The position numbers and the translations under genes are program-made. A stretch of 64,000 nucleotides of DNA from Heterobilharzia americana (taxonomy: Eukaryota > Platyhelminthes > Trematoda > Strigeidida > Schistosomatidae): assembly GCA_944470555.2 (NCBI GenBank), contig OX104132.1, positions 5,093,755-5,157,754 of the forward strand. The letters are read 5' to 3'. Positions 47,385 through 61,335 of the stretch are shown piece after piece; position 1 is the first letter of the stretch; each line of letters begins with the position of its first letter. The notes under the pieces are model-generated. The model did no database searches and had not been told where the DNA came from. It saw only the letters and a list, made by a program, of their open reading frames with translations.

Positions 47385-48674
47385 AGCATGAATTTGTGAC
47401 TCTAGAGAAACCCTTTGGCATCTGGATTTCCTCGACTTCTTATTTCATTCACTGTGTACATGATCCACTGCTCATGTAGCCAGGGATTTGACACATAGTT
47501 GTAGAGTCCTCAAAGTTGCACCGATGTATCCTGAGTTTTGAGGATGGAAGGTGCAGGATTCCAGTGAATCTCATATCACCATGGTCTTCAACTTACTTAG
47601 TAAATATTTCAGTAGGAAATGAAATAGACCATGATACACTGTTACGTAGTTTCATCACCTATACCTGCTCACTCACCTTAGATTCTCTGAAGTGAAATTG
47701 AATTGTGTTGGAAAGGTTTTGATCAGGGAAAAAGCATATCGTGACTGATATAGAGAACGTTGGCGCACTAGAGTTTGGATGAAAACGAAATTTTTCCAAC
47801 TGATCTCAATCCGTTATGAGTACAACCTTGAAATCAGTAGATCCACACAAAGTGTCAAACTGAACTGCAGTTCATCAGTCATTATTGACACTCATCAAGA
47901 TGAATCAATGGAAGTGGCAGTTAGAAGCCGTGAATTGTGGGGCCAACCAAGTCAGATATGAGGATGCAAGCTTGTTGATGATATTGTATGACTGTCACGT
48001 TGTATCCTTAATTGATAGAGGCACAGAAGTGTGAACCGTTGGATCCCAACCTACTGGTGATATTTTCATCTCAAATCTCAAGGTGATTGGTCCGACCACT
48101 GACGAGGCGGTGGATGTGCACAGCTAAGGAACCACCAACCAGAATCAAATAGCTGTCCAGTGATCCCACATTCTCAATGGTCTTCGAAGTGATGTGAGTG
48201 TGTGGTACATATGCCTGACAAAATCTCTTTCTTCACAATTCATTAATCTTTTATGCACATCGTCCGATAAACTCTTCTGAAATACTCACCTTAAACCGAG
48301 AAATAATTGTGAAGTTAACGAACAACATTTTGTCAACGAATGAAGAGAATTTTAGTCTAAATGCGAAACCTAACCACTTACCTCAAAGTTGGCCATTCGC
48401 TTATTCAAAGATACATACACACATATCTCATAATGTAAGTGACAAAATTGTTATCTGGTTTACACTGGACTTACTGAATTAGTTCTGTTGAAACTAATTT
48501 TAAGAAACAAATGATGACTGATGATTGATGCCAGGACGTCATCAACATCTAGCACCAATCAAATTTATGCAGCAGTCATTGTAAATCGGTATATCCAATG
48601 ATTTTCGTGTTATTCAGAAGTAAATTGCACATGTGTAGTTCAATTTCAATATTCACTGCTGCTGGTCAAATCTG

Positions 48675-48708
48675 ATTGGTTATCTGATACTTGCAAAAGG
48701 TATATAAA
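48675..48708 (+). promoter_or_regulatory. Core promoter of gene B
   Basis: ATTGG at 48,675-48,679 and TATATAAA at 48,701-48,708, 54 bp before the ATG, as in gene A. Confidence 0.6.
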
Positions 48709-48761
48709 TGCAGATTTCAGATAAGTTTTCAACCACACAATATTGAATCATACTCGTTTCA

Positions 48762-48822
48762 ATGATGCACTTCAGCTTAATAATCTTGATTCTGGCTGCC
48801 ATTTTCCACTCTCCATTATTTG
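48762..48822 (+). other. Gene B exon 1 (signal peptide, 61 nt)
   Basis: Same length and phase 1 as in gene A; ends TTTG|GTAAGT. Confidence 0.8.
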
Positions 48823-51800
48823 GTAAGTCTTCACCTCCTGTACTCTAGAAAATAATGCAGTGCAATACACAGTCAGACTTCAATGATTTATTGTTGAGAA
48901 ATATAAAATTGACTGAGACCACTACTTGTGATAGTGCACTCAATGGAGAATATGGTTAGGTGAAGGGAATGTGTATTGTGCTATGCATCTGATAGTTTCC
49001 TAACATAAGTAATGTTTCAGGTAGTAGAGAATATTTGTCTCTCATCATGAAGATGATAGATGTTTGTTGTTCGTTGAGCTTTGGGGTTTGTTCATGAATG
49101 TTTTATCAATAATGTGGGAGAGTCCACCAGCGCTTCTTTCATTCAGTCTGGAAGTGACTGTTTAGAAGTCCACCCGCACATCAGTTACTGGCTTCATATC
49201 AATGTACTTTTGTCTAAATCAACTAATCAAACAGTTCACCTCCAAATATGCCACAAACGGAAAGTTGCTATATCAGTGTCAAGACTCATTTTGCCATTTT
49301 TTATTGAGTCACACCAAGATTGTTATCTATTGAAATAAAATGCTACTTTATTTACGCTGAGAAATGATTCTCTTTCAGTAAATGCTGGGTAAGTTCATTT
49401 ATGGTATAAACCTCCCATGATTTCAACATCTAACGAAGTATATTACGATGTTTCCAGTAATGACAAAAGTACATGAAAACACATGATATGGTTGAAGGGA
49501 TATTTCTCTTCAATTAGTTCCTCGTCAATCGCTCTACACTAATATATGTATCATTTCCAAATTATAAAATTACATACCAGTCTAATGGTGATAACTGTTT
49601 CATAGTAGGTTATCAGTTGGAAAGTATCAAGGGGTGATGATCAATCAGGGTAATTAAAACTGTGGGTGAGGCATTGAATAAGTGTGAGTGATGGGAATTG
49701 GGACGAAGCCAATTGAGATATTGAGAATAAGACAAAGTAGATCAGCAAGAGAATCCTCTAGTCGACGAATAATTCTCAGTGTGTGTACAATCGTATTTAT
49801 TTTAATAACAAGTCAGCAGTAGGTCATCAGAATGGAATGTTCTAAGGCGAAACAGTAGGACGTTCCTAGACTAACCATGAAGAAATCTGTTAGGAGAGGG
49901 GATTCATCACATATGAATAGCAGATGTGTTGCCACTCCAACAATTTTAGCCTGAGCTCTACGTGCACAAGACCTAGATCCATTCTCTTATTCTGGTGTGG
50001 TCACAATCCCACCTCAATTGTATTTATCGCCTGAACATTCAGCTCTCTCTAATTCAATGAATACTTTCATCTATCTCACCTCACGATTTACCTTCTCATC
50101 TGGTCGTCTCAGTTTCTGTATTAATTAAAATTCCCGTAAAATGTTTTACTCCACTTATGGATTATGACTAATAATATTATTTTCCCGATGCTGGACTGCA
50201 TATTTTGCTTATACACCCGGTGGTCACGCAACCTCTCTCTCAATCTACAAATTATTTACTATTTCAACCCAGAACATTCCTCTTTGATAGCATGATGTTA
50301 ACTTGTTAGCCGATAAATGATTGACTTGTTTGTTTGTTTGTTATCACTTTGAGTAAGAGTGTACAGCCATTGCAAGTGATTCGTCGAGAACAAGAGTTAC
50401 ATCGTTGAATAGCTTTGATTAGTTATTACAATAACTCCATGTTATGCTTGCTGCATGACAAAGCAGCGTTAAGCATCATTACTGTTGTAACAGTACTTGG
50501 AGGAAACATAGTCGAATGCAGAGATCATGAATAACTTTACACCTCTTCACGATAAATAAATTTACTCCTGGAAAATATATAACAATGTGTTCTGCAGAAG
50601 ACACATGGCTTTGTTGCATGTGTCATCAGCAGTGTAAACAACATTCATACATTCAGATGAAAAAAGTAACAACACAGGATCTATCAGTGCGAATATCTTG
50701 TTGAATGTGACAGACAGTAAAGTGTCTACATTGACAACATCAGAATGTGTAGTGAACCTTAATTTCATAACCTTTACTGATATCTCACAAATGTAAGTCC
50801 TGATGCTGAATACTAACCTACAAAATACCATAGTCTCATGCATCTGTTGGTTTCTCCAGTACTCACCATTGAGAAATGACGGCTAAAACTCTGAGTTCTT
50901 ACTCAAGTCTTTGCTCAAACGTTGAGGTGTGTAACTATCCCGACACTGTTGATTGAATGAGTGACACGGGTTATGAAGTGTCGATTTGCTGTTTATGATT
51001 TCATTGAAATAGTGAGCTATTGAAAACGCACACACTTCTTGTTAAGCAGTAAAATACTTTCCAGACTGACCAATGGTACTCTTCCCTGTACCAGCATTAC
51101 TTCATTTCTGAAGGCTCCTTTAAATAATTCACCTCATTCAAATGTTGTTAGTCAGTTAGCGTAATGTGGACATAATGTATAAGTGAATGTAGAGTATCCA
51201 GTCTGCACTACCTATTTAAGAAATGCTAAGTAGCTACAAATTTTGAAGACCAAACAGGGCGCTTATCGTCCACTTTACATCCATTGTTTCTGGCATCACT
51301 GAGCTTCGATGAAACGTGATGGATTGAAGGAAGGTGAACGGTGTAAATGTGAAGTCCATCGAAGTATGGAATAAGTTCAATAATGTATTGGTTGGATAGT
51401 GTGACCAAGTGGAAATGATCTTCCAAAATGTATCCTGTACTTTCAATAGTTAGTTGATTGAGCATCTAATCATCACTTAATGTCAGTTTCTGCTATTCAT
51501 GAAATTCGATCGAATTATAATAAACAACAGTGACGAAGTTTTACTCTCATATTTATTCAACGAATATACTTGTTATTCGACGAGACGTTTGATCTCCGAG
51601 TCGACAAACCACGAGTACATCAACTTGTTTTCTTGCCTGGTATAATCAGCAGTATTCCATGCGACTTCTCTATGCACTAAAAATCTGTAAACATGAATCT
51701 TGATGTATCATATGTGTCATAAAATGGATGGTAATGTTTACTTCAATCAGTCTTCATCAAGAATGTTGTCTGTGTACTTACTCACATCATTCATCACTCT

Positions 51801-54800
51801 AATCACCTTGACATTTTCTCATTTGGTCATCCGAAGTTTGTTGAAATTCAGTGGAACAATTTCGTACTAATTTCCACTTCTGTTTGATGACCTACCAGTG
51901 TATGATATTCACAATTTTGAAACAAGTTTTATGCCTGTAGTCTAGATTTGACAATGTGTAGAAGCACCTGCAAGCCAAGCATAGACTCACACATCTGCAC
52001 CTGGTAAACACACCAACCTTCGGTTGCTTACAACCTACACTTGAATGGAGGTGGGGGTATATTGGTGAGTATTGGAATCCAGGCTGCAACTCTCATCATA
52101 TTTTACATGCAGTACCCATTGGCACTCAACTGGAATAGTGACACGTAAATTAACTGTTGTGAGCCTCAACTGTTCTACACTGACTTCATTGTTACATGTG
52201 GTGTTGTAAAATATCCAGTGAACTTGGGATCATGTCTCGTTTTAGGCACGCAATTTCCTACACACTGAATACATAAAGTAGCACAGTAAGAAGTGATACA
52301 TACAGATCCGTGTTAGCAAGGAAGCCGGAGGATTTCTCAGAACTATTCATTTGAAATGACAGAGCTTTATCCATTCGGTCACATTCGGTCAGCATAGCCT
52401 ACATTGTGTTCATTAGCAATTACTGAACAACCAAATCACACACCTGAACAGTAAACTCTTAATTCAAACAATTTTTCATTGTCTTTATCTTTTATGTGGC
52501 AGAGAGGGTGAGTTCCTTCAAATACTTCACATCATATATTTTCTATGAAGTAGTCATCACGTATTGATAGTGTTTATTTCCCGATTAACAGTAAGAGCAA
52601 GAAATGACTGTGAGAGAATTAGGATTCAGTGAATTCGTGAATTCCACTACTTCACTTCAACTGGATACTCTGTATACATGACTATTCACATCATATTCAT
52701 TCTGTGTAATTTTGTGTCAGTAGTAGTGAGATTTCCTTGACCAACTCGCCAGTAATACTATGCAGTCAGTGAGTTCTTAAGGTCATGTCAGAATCAAATA
52801 ATACTGCTATTCAGCTCGAAGTTATTGACTATACAAAGGATGTTACACTCACTATAAAGTGGAACTGAATCACATTCACTTCGATGATGAAAGTTGTAAG
52901 GATTGACACTATGCTGAATAGAAGGTGACATGAAATATGGTGAAGTGTGAATGAAAAATCAGGTAAACAGGGATATTAGAGGTGATACAAAGTGTTGTGA
53001 ATTCTTAGTCGTGTGTGCATGATAGGAAATCTCACCAATGGTTACTCAAAATTGCACAATATGAACATATAACTATATGGTGTGAAGAAGGAGTTATTGA
53101 GAAGAATAATGTTGGTCGTTTGAAATATGATGTTGCTGATGAGGTGAGAGATGAGTTGTTTGAAGTTAGATAATGTCATTGGTTGCAGGATAGTTTGCTG
53201 TTGAATAAGATGCTTGATGACAGTATTGGGCTAGACATCATAAGATAGCTCGGTATACACTACAACCGTTACTCTCTGCACTGAGAGTTTCAGTTCTGCA
53301 CATTGAATCACACAGTAATCTGCCCTCCTACTCAACCATCTATTAATTTGTAAACACAGGTGCAATGTCAGATGAAACAGGCTGAGCATCTGATAGCAGG
53401 ATATGTAGTTGCCTCCGAGGAGACACCTCACTCCTGTACATGTTAAATTCTTCAACATCATTCAAACATTCCTTGTAACAAACATAATCAAATGACTGAA
53501 ATTCAAAACGATTTCATTCATTCATCAGTTTCATTAGTGTTTCATTTCAAACACTCTACAACCAATTGAATCTTGCATTACTGTAATGCTAAACTATTAT
53601 CACCGTTAACACTTGGAAACTTGAATGTGCGCCATAACTGCATTTAGTTAGGACGTTCGGACAAATGAATGTGATAAATGGTAATTGCGTGTGCCAGTTT
53701 CGACATCTGTTCACCGAATTCCACTCGAAAATTGTCAATCAGATTTCGTCAAATATTAGATGAGCATTGAATCACCACACCTATGTGGGTGAGTATGTGG
53801 CAGACACTTTCCAAATTTATGTGTTTGACTCAAATATAATATTATGCATGTAACATTCAAATTTGATCATAATGGTAAGAATAGTGTAATTGGTGGATTC
53901 AGTGAAGCGTTTACAGTACAATGTAGAGAGATTGCTTGTGTCAGTTCATGTTTGTGAATGTTGTAACAAATTTGGAACTAGGCTACTACTTAAAATCTCA
54001 GCTACGTTCAGAGATGTGTGTTATACCATGTGACATTCAATATATTCACTGAGACACAAGATCATGTAGTTATTGAACTCTATGTGTTTATGGAAATTCG
54101 ACACACTAGTGATGGATAGGTTGTTTCCTTGACTAGAGGTGTTCACATATATTCTTGTTAGTGGTCGTAATGACAACTAGATTTGCTTTACTTCAGAAAA
54201 ACCTGTGATAACATAATCACCTGAGTTATTACTCTGCTTGATAGGCACTATTTCAATTTTCCACCCCATCAAATGTTCAATTTTGATGTTGTTCACATAC
54301 TTCCATTTTGGTCTGTTGTTTATTAGAAATGTCATATAGTGAAACAGTACCATTTACTAGATACTCAGGTTGTACTCTTACATTCACATACTTGGTTTGT
54401 GCAGAAATATTCAATGACGTGTTTATTTATATGTACATGGATAGAAATGTGAATTCAGTAATTTGAAATTGAAGGTTTTGTGTTTTTATTTCTGAAGTAA
54501 GAGAGTAGTTTTCAATGTTGTTGTAGACAACACTTCTTCAAAGTATTCAAGCCTGTGTTTGTGGGAATGCTTAGCAAATTAGTGACAATGAAGCAAATGT
54601 CTGGGGAGAAAGTTGATAATAGAGTCTTACTTTCACCATTCACGTGTGTTGCTGAGTAGAATTGAACTACACAATGTACTTTATATCAGTTTTATCTGTT
54701 TACTGTAAGGTGAATATGAACTGTCGAATAAGGTGGTTTGTGTTATCTTCGATGTGAGTAAGGTGTTGAACATTTAGCCTATTGTAACAGGTAAGTTGAG

Positions 54801-57800
54801 AAGTTGGCCACCAAAATGTTGAAACTTTTCAAATCATTTACCTTACTACAATCCCTTCTTTCTCACTAATCTGCAAATGTATTTCTGAATGTTACAGTGG
54901 CCTATCTGTTGGACAGACGTGAGTAGGAATTATAAATTTTTTTAAGAAACCAATTTCATGTAAGATAATGAAAACAACTGTAAGCTGTTAGCTGTGAAAA
55001 TCATGTCCCTGAAAAGAGAGTCGAGGTTACAAGTATGATGTGATGCAACAAGGAATGGAACATCATGATTTCATCTAAAATATTTACACATGTGGGAGGA
55101 TGATATATCCGTAAAACTTGATTTTGAAATGTTTCATCTCCTTCATTTAATATATTAGACCTGAAGGGTATGGGTTGTTTTTGGGTTGTGAATAGTCGAA
55201 TTCGGGGAGAGACATATGTGTAAAGCACTTGAAACAGTGAAACTTCATCAGTCAATGCAGGTTTTGAAATCACAGTGTCAGAGATAAAATTTCTCTTCAG
55301 TTTTCTTCTTCTGATTCTTCTTATAGAGGTCATTTAGGAAGTAGATTGGTAAGTTGAATACAGATTGGCCTTTGCTTATGTACCAATTGAGTTTACATGA
55401 ACATTGATCAGTTACGCTTACTTATTTCCTGACATTTCATTGATCTGTTCACAAACATGACATATTGACACTTCAAGCTAACGATCCCTCTCTTCGCACC
55501 CAGCAACCCTAGAAATTCAAATTCAGTTACAAGATGCCCTCCCAAACCTGTGGAAATATACAGTGAAACAGGAATTGTGTTTTTCATAAAATGTCAATAT
55601 GAAAACTCGTTATTCTATTCCCTTAAATGGAAACCATATGTTGTGAATCTATGCCCTCTACTCTTCTCGGTTTATTTTTCTGTGACAGCTGAGTGAAACA
55701 CATTCACAGTGAGAAAGTGAAAAATCACGTCACAGTGAATAGCTTCTGACTAGTTGTTCAACTCCACTTTGAAGCAACGTGACTCGATGATGAGACACTC
55801 TTGTTAACAGGTCAAGCATTGAGACCTGACTGTGCAGAATATTCTGTGACTGAATACAGTGATAAATATTCTAAGGTCTGACAGACGATAATACTAGTGC
55901 TTCAATTGACGTCAGGATTCATATCCTTTGCATTTATATATTTCATGACAAGATGTTGTATTCTATCAAACGTCAAAGATAACAGAGATGGAGTAACAGT
56001 AGTTCAGTGTTTTACTAGACATGAGTAGATGACAGCCTCCTTCACTATTTTGTGTCAACAAGCATACTTACAAATCCAAAGTAAATCACAGACCCAGATT
56101 TCTTCATACCAACTGTGGTGCGTTGTGTAATAACAAAATATAAGATGTTTCCATCGGAAAGCTTTACAGTTTACTCTCATTCATTTGAATAATCTAGTGC
56201 ATGAGCAAACTACTTCTATCTTCCAATCATTCCAAAGTCAATATACTGCTTTCTTAGCACATGGTGAATATTTTTCAAACAGAATATCGACAAATTTCAT
56301 GTTTCTCTCTCCTCTTAATGAATGTTGGTAGAGATTAGCAGATGAACTAGAGGATGCAGAAATTAGCTGAGAGAAATGTTACTTGAGATATCAAAGAGGG
56401 TTTATTTATAATCGAGACATATACAATTCGGAATCTGCTTACTCGAATGTCTACTGTTATGTGATTAGTGCACAAATGTTGGATTTGCCTACAAATAAGT
56501 TTGCCATACTAAGATTAATTGACAGTTATCGTAATGGTTTACACAAACAGCTAAGGTTGGTGTTCTTCAACAGAAATCCTGAAGAAACGGTCTCCGTTAA
56601 GTCGTAGTGACGCTTTCCCCATCTACCACACCAGGTTTATTGACATAACAGGAATCGAGTGAACACAACCTTTCAAGGTACTGAGAGTAAACAGAGTATT
56701 GCAGACTGTGTCGTCAAAAATATTGACCGTTTACAGCTAATCTTTGAAGCTAACTCATAAATGCCTTAGATAAAATTTCAGCTTGCTAACTAACTTGACA
56801 TTGGTCTCTGACAATTCATCGGCATTCACAAATAACAATTCACTTGCTACCGTGGCAGTACTACGTTCAAGACATTTGTCCATGTTTTCTCAATTTGTTG
56901 AATAAATGTTTACTTCTGAATTTTAGTAGTTTCCATAATTTTACACAGTACAACCAAAGCATTGATGACGCCAAAGATGTGAGTTCAGACGTTGTATTTA
57001 ATCGACAAATGATTTTAGAGATTTTCTACGTTTTTCGTTAGGCTTGTTATTCTGAATGACAATGACTGAAAATATAACTGAAGCTATACATTTGAAGTAT
57101 GAAAGTTCCTCGAAATCTTCGTATGACGTTACATTGAGATGAAGTCGGTGAATATTGTGCAATCCATCTCCTCCATTATCAGTCATCAGTGTCAAATCAC
57201 AAACAAGTGAAATGTGTACAAATTTCACATGAATATTTAGAAGACGTAACTTATGATTATGTCTCACTCGTGTATGAAGTCAGTGGAGTCAGTCATTTTC
57301 GAGCTTGGTACTCAAAACTTCACGAAGTTATATTGAAGATAAACTTGTCGTATTGATTGTTGATTGTAATTTGTCAATCTCATTGACCGATTCATTACTG
57401 TTTCTAGCTTAAATAAGATTGTAGTGTAGCTTCAGCTCGACTCATAGTCTGTGTAACAGTTTATTCCTGTTATATCGATCTTTTGTATTCATCTTGTAAA
57501 AAATTCTGGTGACTTGTAATCAGTTAACCGTACTCAGATTGCTAATTGGTTTGTGTATCAAATACGATAACCAATATACATATGATACATTCAACTGTCA
57601 GTTGAACATATTCAGGCAAAATGTTTATGTGGTATAATTAGGAACACTGGAAAAGATTTCACGTCTACCTTTAGGCTATGCATGATGAGTCTAATCAAGT
57701 CTTTACTGTCATCTACTTTGAAAAACAGTTCTTATATAGTCAGGCTGAAAGCATCAGAGTGAAAATTGAAGCGTCAGTTGTTCACTGATGTCAGTCGACA

Positions 57801-60288
57801 ATACACATACACTTTTTCTCTTAGTTCAGCATGCTAGTGATATAGTTTCTCTTCTCTTCTAGTAGCCTTCATAGTGTATTCATTTTTACAGCATTCTTCA
57901 AAGCACGGGGTAAGTTTTTAGTTTGTAACAGTATTAATCATCGGAATTTGGTGCTTTTCAGTTAACAATGAATGGAATTCCCTCCATGATGTACCTTGGA
58001 TGTCCATATTCAGTTTCGAAATGCATCTTTACCGACGTAATAGCTTCCTCTGTTCAATGTACAGAACACAACATTTGATCACATCAATACATTTTTACTG
58101 ATTTCAAAATGATCATCTAGTATTCTACCGGTTGATTGGTAACCTCTGAAACAGCTTTCCAGTTGAAATGAAGTCAGACCGATCAGATATAGAAAAAGCT
58201 TAAACCGTTGTCAGCAGTATACTCTGAAGTTTGGTTTACTAATCTTACTCTGGAAAATGTTCTTGTTGTTTGATTCTTGACCAAACATCTTGTTCATATT
58301 GTTATTGCATGGTGTAATTTCACACATTCACATCGATGAAAGGACAGTTATTGTATGCACCGTTATATGAAGTGAAGTTAACTGATGTAGGCTAAAAACA
58401 GCACACTCGAATCACATTCAGTGGGAAGTATGTTTTCAGATAGTAAGAAGTGTCGATTTACTTTAATTTTTTTACTCTGAAACATCCTTACATTGCGTTG
58501 AAACATCCGCCTTTTCTTTATAAGAATGGCACTGTAAGTCAATAAAATTCAATCGCGTTTCGATCTCATAATAATTTCAGTAATCTGATATTTTTAACTG
58601 ATTGGTGATCGAGGATTAGCTAAATGGTATATCATATAGTTCTGAAGTCAGAATGAATCCGGTTAGTGAGGTTGTTTTTGTGAAGACGAAGTAGGTTGGC
58701 TGGGCGTTGTGCCACACTTCTATGATTGGTCAGCACATGAAGGCAGTTGGTGAGAGACAGGCAACCTACGTTTTATGCTTGCTAGCAGTCATTGGCATGA
58801 TAGTGTGAGGTGATATCTCTGACTGCACCAGTGAATCGTGTGGTCTAAATGCACAAGTTAGCAGTAGCAGCTCTATGAAGTTGAAAATATGCATCGTGAG
58901 CCAAAGTGCAGAAATAAGACCAATTAGCTAAATGCGTCTAGCTGATTGCTGTCAGTCACTTAAAATGATATATTCCTTTATTTATCCAAAAATAACATTG
59001 TGTTGTCGTCTATCAAACAAGTCATTCGAGGAACTTAGCTGAGCATCAAATGTTGCTACTTAACACTTTGAGTTAGGATGTAACTGCACAATGCTCATTC
59101 GTAGAGTTAGTGTAAAACGCATTTGTTGACAATAATTTCATTTCGTGTTACATTCAGGACCACTCGAAACCGTTTTCCTACAATGTTTAAGAGACAACAG
59201 ATATATATGAGGTGTGGTTCAAAGGAGACACTCACATTTATCAGATTTTGAGACTTCAGTTAGACTGATGAAAGCAGCCGACATGTGAGTTGTATCAAGA
59301 AAGTCGACTAAGATTGATAGTTGAATGAACAGTCACTTGAGAGAAAGTGAAAATGTGCATGAGTAACTGTCAGAGGTGTGAAAGGGTTAACAAATTAGCT
59401 GGATTGTTTGAGTTACATCAATTTCCTTTTACCTGTACACATGGTGGATACTATTGGGGAAAACTATGAGACACAAATATTTAGCCATTTGAGATTGATG
59501 TTGTTACTTTATTCACATGGTTAGCTTTCCATGAAATTGTTTGTGTGATATTTATTTGAGTGTAATCTTTCAACTGATGGTCATGGTAAACTTTCTAAAC
59601 ACACTGCAACAGGGTCCTTGGGTAAGTTTGAAGTGTATTTCTATCAGCATTTGAGTTGACTTCGAGGAATAGGTCACGTCAGGCAAACATGGTTTCTCAG
59701 TGTATCATCAGAGACTTTAAGACAAGAAGATTGTTCCTAGTGATTCATATTGACAAAACGTATGAAATATTTACATCTTTCTAATAAACCATCAAGAACT
59801 ATTGAAATAAGCTGGACATGTTACGGATTTCACTTATCACTAAGTTACATCTTCACTCCTACACTCACAAAACCTATCTGTTGCAGAAACACTTTCAACA
59901 CAGTAGTCGCTTTAGTAACTTATCACCATGTTATTCTACTCCAATGCTTGTTGCTTCCCCAGTCAAATTCAAACAGTGGAATATTTGAGTAAATGATGCG
60001 ATCAGTGCTTCAACTAGAAGTTGGTTATCAGTTCCAATATTTTTTTGATAGGCGATTTGTTTGACATAAATTACAGATTTTGAAATTTGACATAATCACC
60101 AATGTTATTGGCGAATATCGTCAACTCGAGTCGAAACAGACCAGAAGAATGAAACATCACTCTCTATTGGGTAGAGGAATGTAATTGTGACTGAGTTTAA
60201 CACTTCTGATCTATTCAACTTATGTCAAATTGATCAGTGTTCTAATATCCTGTTCTTTTGGTTGTTTCAGGGATACGGCAGACGCTAA
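48762..60288 (+). CDS. Micro-exon gene B: short secreted peptide, paralogue of gene A
   Basis: Exons: 48,762-48,822; 49,379-49,388; 54,898-54,918; 55,327-55,348; 56,949-56,978; 57,892-57,909; 58,525-58,533; 59,613-59,621; 60,271-60,288. The spliced frame is open, about 65 codons, ending TAA. The signal peptide differs from A at the T-S to S-L positions and at its last codons. The 30-nt exon (Y-N-Q-S-I-D-D-A-K-D), broken in A, is intact here. The 12-nt exon site is dead here (52,497-52,507, 11 nt, acceptor changed to ATG). The C-terminal micro-exons (NGT, GPW, GYGRR) are identical to A. Role by class: a secreted schistosome micro-exon peptide. The precise family is not recognised. Confidence 0.75.
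49379..49388 (+). other. Gene B exon 2 (10 nt)
   Basis: Identical to gene A exon 2, with identical splice sites. Confidence 0.75.
52497..52507 (+). pseudogene. Gene B exon 3 site, dead
   Basis: TGGCAGAGAGG is one base short, and the acceptor AAG reads ATG. An internal AG would give 5 nt and a frameshift, so this exon is probably not used. Confidence 0.65.
54898..54918 (+). other. Gene B exon 4 (21 nt)
   Basis: Same sites as A. One base change turns the G-P-S of A into G-L-S. Confidence 0.75.
55327..55348 (+). other. Gene B exon 5 (22 nt)
   Basis: Reads (split codon)-G-H-L-G-S-R-L. Same acceptor and donor as A. Confidence 0.78.
56949..56978 (+). other. Gene B exon 6 (30 nt)
   Basis: Acceptor TTTACACAG, donor GTGAGTTC, phase 0 in and out, ten codons with an acidic centre (S-I-D-D-A-K-D). 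Confidence 0.72.
57892..57909 (+). other. Gene B exon 7 (18 nt)
   Basis: H-S-S-K-H-G, between the same intron ends as R-S-S-D-Y-G in A. Confidence 0.8.
58525..58533 (+). other. Gene B exon 8 (9 nt)
   Basis: N-G-T, identical to A with the same sites. Confidence 0.65.
59613..59621 (+). other. Gene B exon 9 (9 nt)
   Basis: G-P-W, identical to A with the same sites. Confidence 0.6.
60271..60288 (+). other. Gene B last exon (18 nt with stop)
   Basis: G-Y-G-R-R-stop after CTTTTGGTTGTTTCAG. Confidence 0.75.
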
Positions 60289-60387
60289 ATTTGTACCTTT
60301 CTGCCTGCTTACTGAAATCATAATAATTGGACAGTTTTCTCATTATCATGATTTGTTAATGGCATATTTTTGACTATAATTCATTAA

Positions 60388-60393
60388 AATAAA
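60388..60393 (+). terminator. Polyadenylation signal, gene B
   Basis: AATAAA about 100 bp after the stop, as in gene A. Confidence 0.6.
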
Positions 60394-60868
60394 GGAGAGA
60401 TCATGTCATTCAAACTTTTTCTAATTGTCTACAAAGCAACAAGCAACTCATGGATAAGCTGCTGAAAATAGTTTGTCTTCGTGCCATCTGTTCTGTGGAT
60501 TATTAAATTCACATAACCAAACAGCTCACCTTTGTCAAGGAGGGGTGATGAAGTCACAGTGAAGTTTCATTCATATAAGTCGTAGTTAATTAATCACACA
60601 TTCAAGGTGAAATCATTTTTGTCTATGACAATACTTTGATACAGATCTGAAAGTTTCAATGAGATTTATTGATTTGGTGAGAAATATGCACAAATCGGTT
60701 ACCACTGAATGACCGATCAAACTGCTTAACTCTAATCACTTAACACTGACTTAAATCATTCGACCAAGCTTTTAAAATGATTACTGTGGATGTAAGTTGA
60801 CACTGCAGCTCACTGCATTTCAGTGTAAGATGCTGACAGTCAGTCAGCAAGAAGACTTGTCTAGCATA

Positions 60869-61335
60869 GGCATCGTGGTAGTCAACACTTCTCAGTAGGG
60901 CGTGTTCGGGAACACTAATAATCTCATGTCTCCTAGTGATTCGTACCTGTTTCACCCAGCACAGATGTCAGTGACTTTACCACTTAGCTATTCAAGCCAC
61001 GACTGACTGACTGAGTGACTTGCTGACTGCCTGTCTGACTGATTGACTAGGAAACTAGTTGCCTTTAGGCTTAGCAAATAGATGATGACATGTGTGAAGT
61101 TAATCCCAGTATCATCAAGACATACAGAGATTGAATTAAGTTGAGTAAAGTAATCTACTGAATCGAACAGCATTGTATGCCACTTATCACACCTGAAAGT
61201 ACGAAATGTTCTAGCAATTACCCAACTGCTACAATAACCACAATTTCTCAACATCTGCGATAAATGGTAAAGCTATGAAACTTTTAAAAGATGTTGAAAC
61301 TAAGCTCATTTAAGCTCTGTCATCTCTAAACATTC
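60869..61335. other. Unique spacer with imperfect GACT repeat
   Basis: GACTGACTGACTGAGTGACT-type degenerate repeat at about 61,000-61,050. No gene is seen. Confidence 0.5.

Larger units (their letters stand above)
47385..60868 (+). repeat. Segmental duplication unit D2
   Basis: Collinear copy of D1 (5,990-23,845) without the RTE insertion, with one 293-bp micro-exon unit and without the 1.1-kb intron-1 extra. It carries gene B. Confidence 0.92.
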
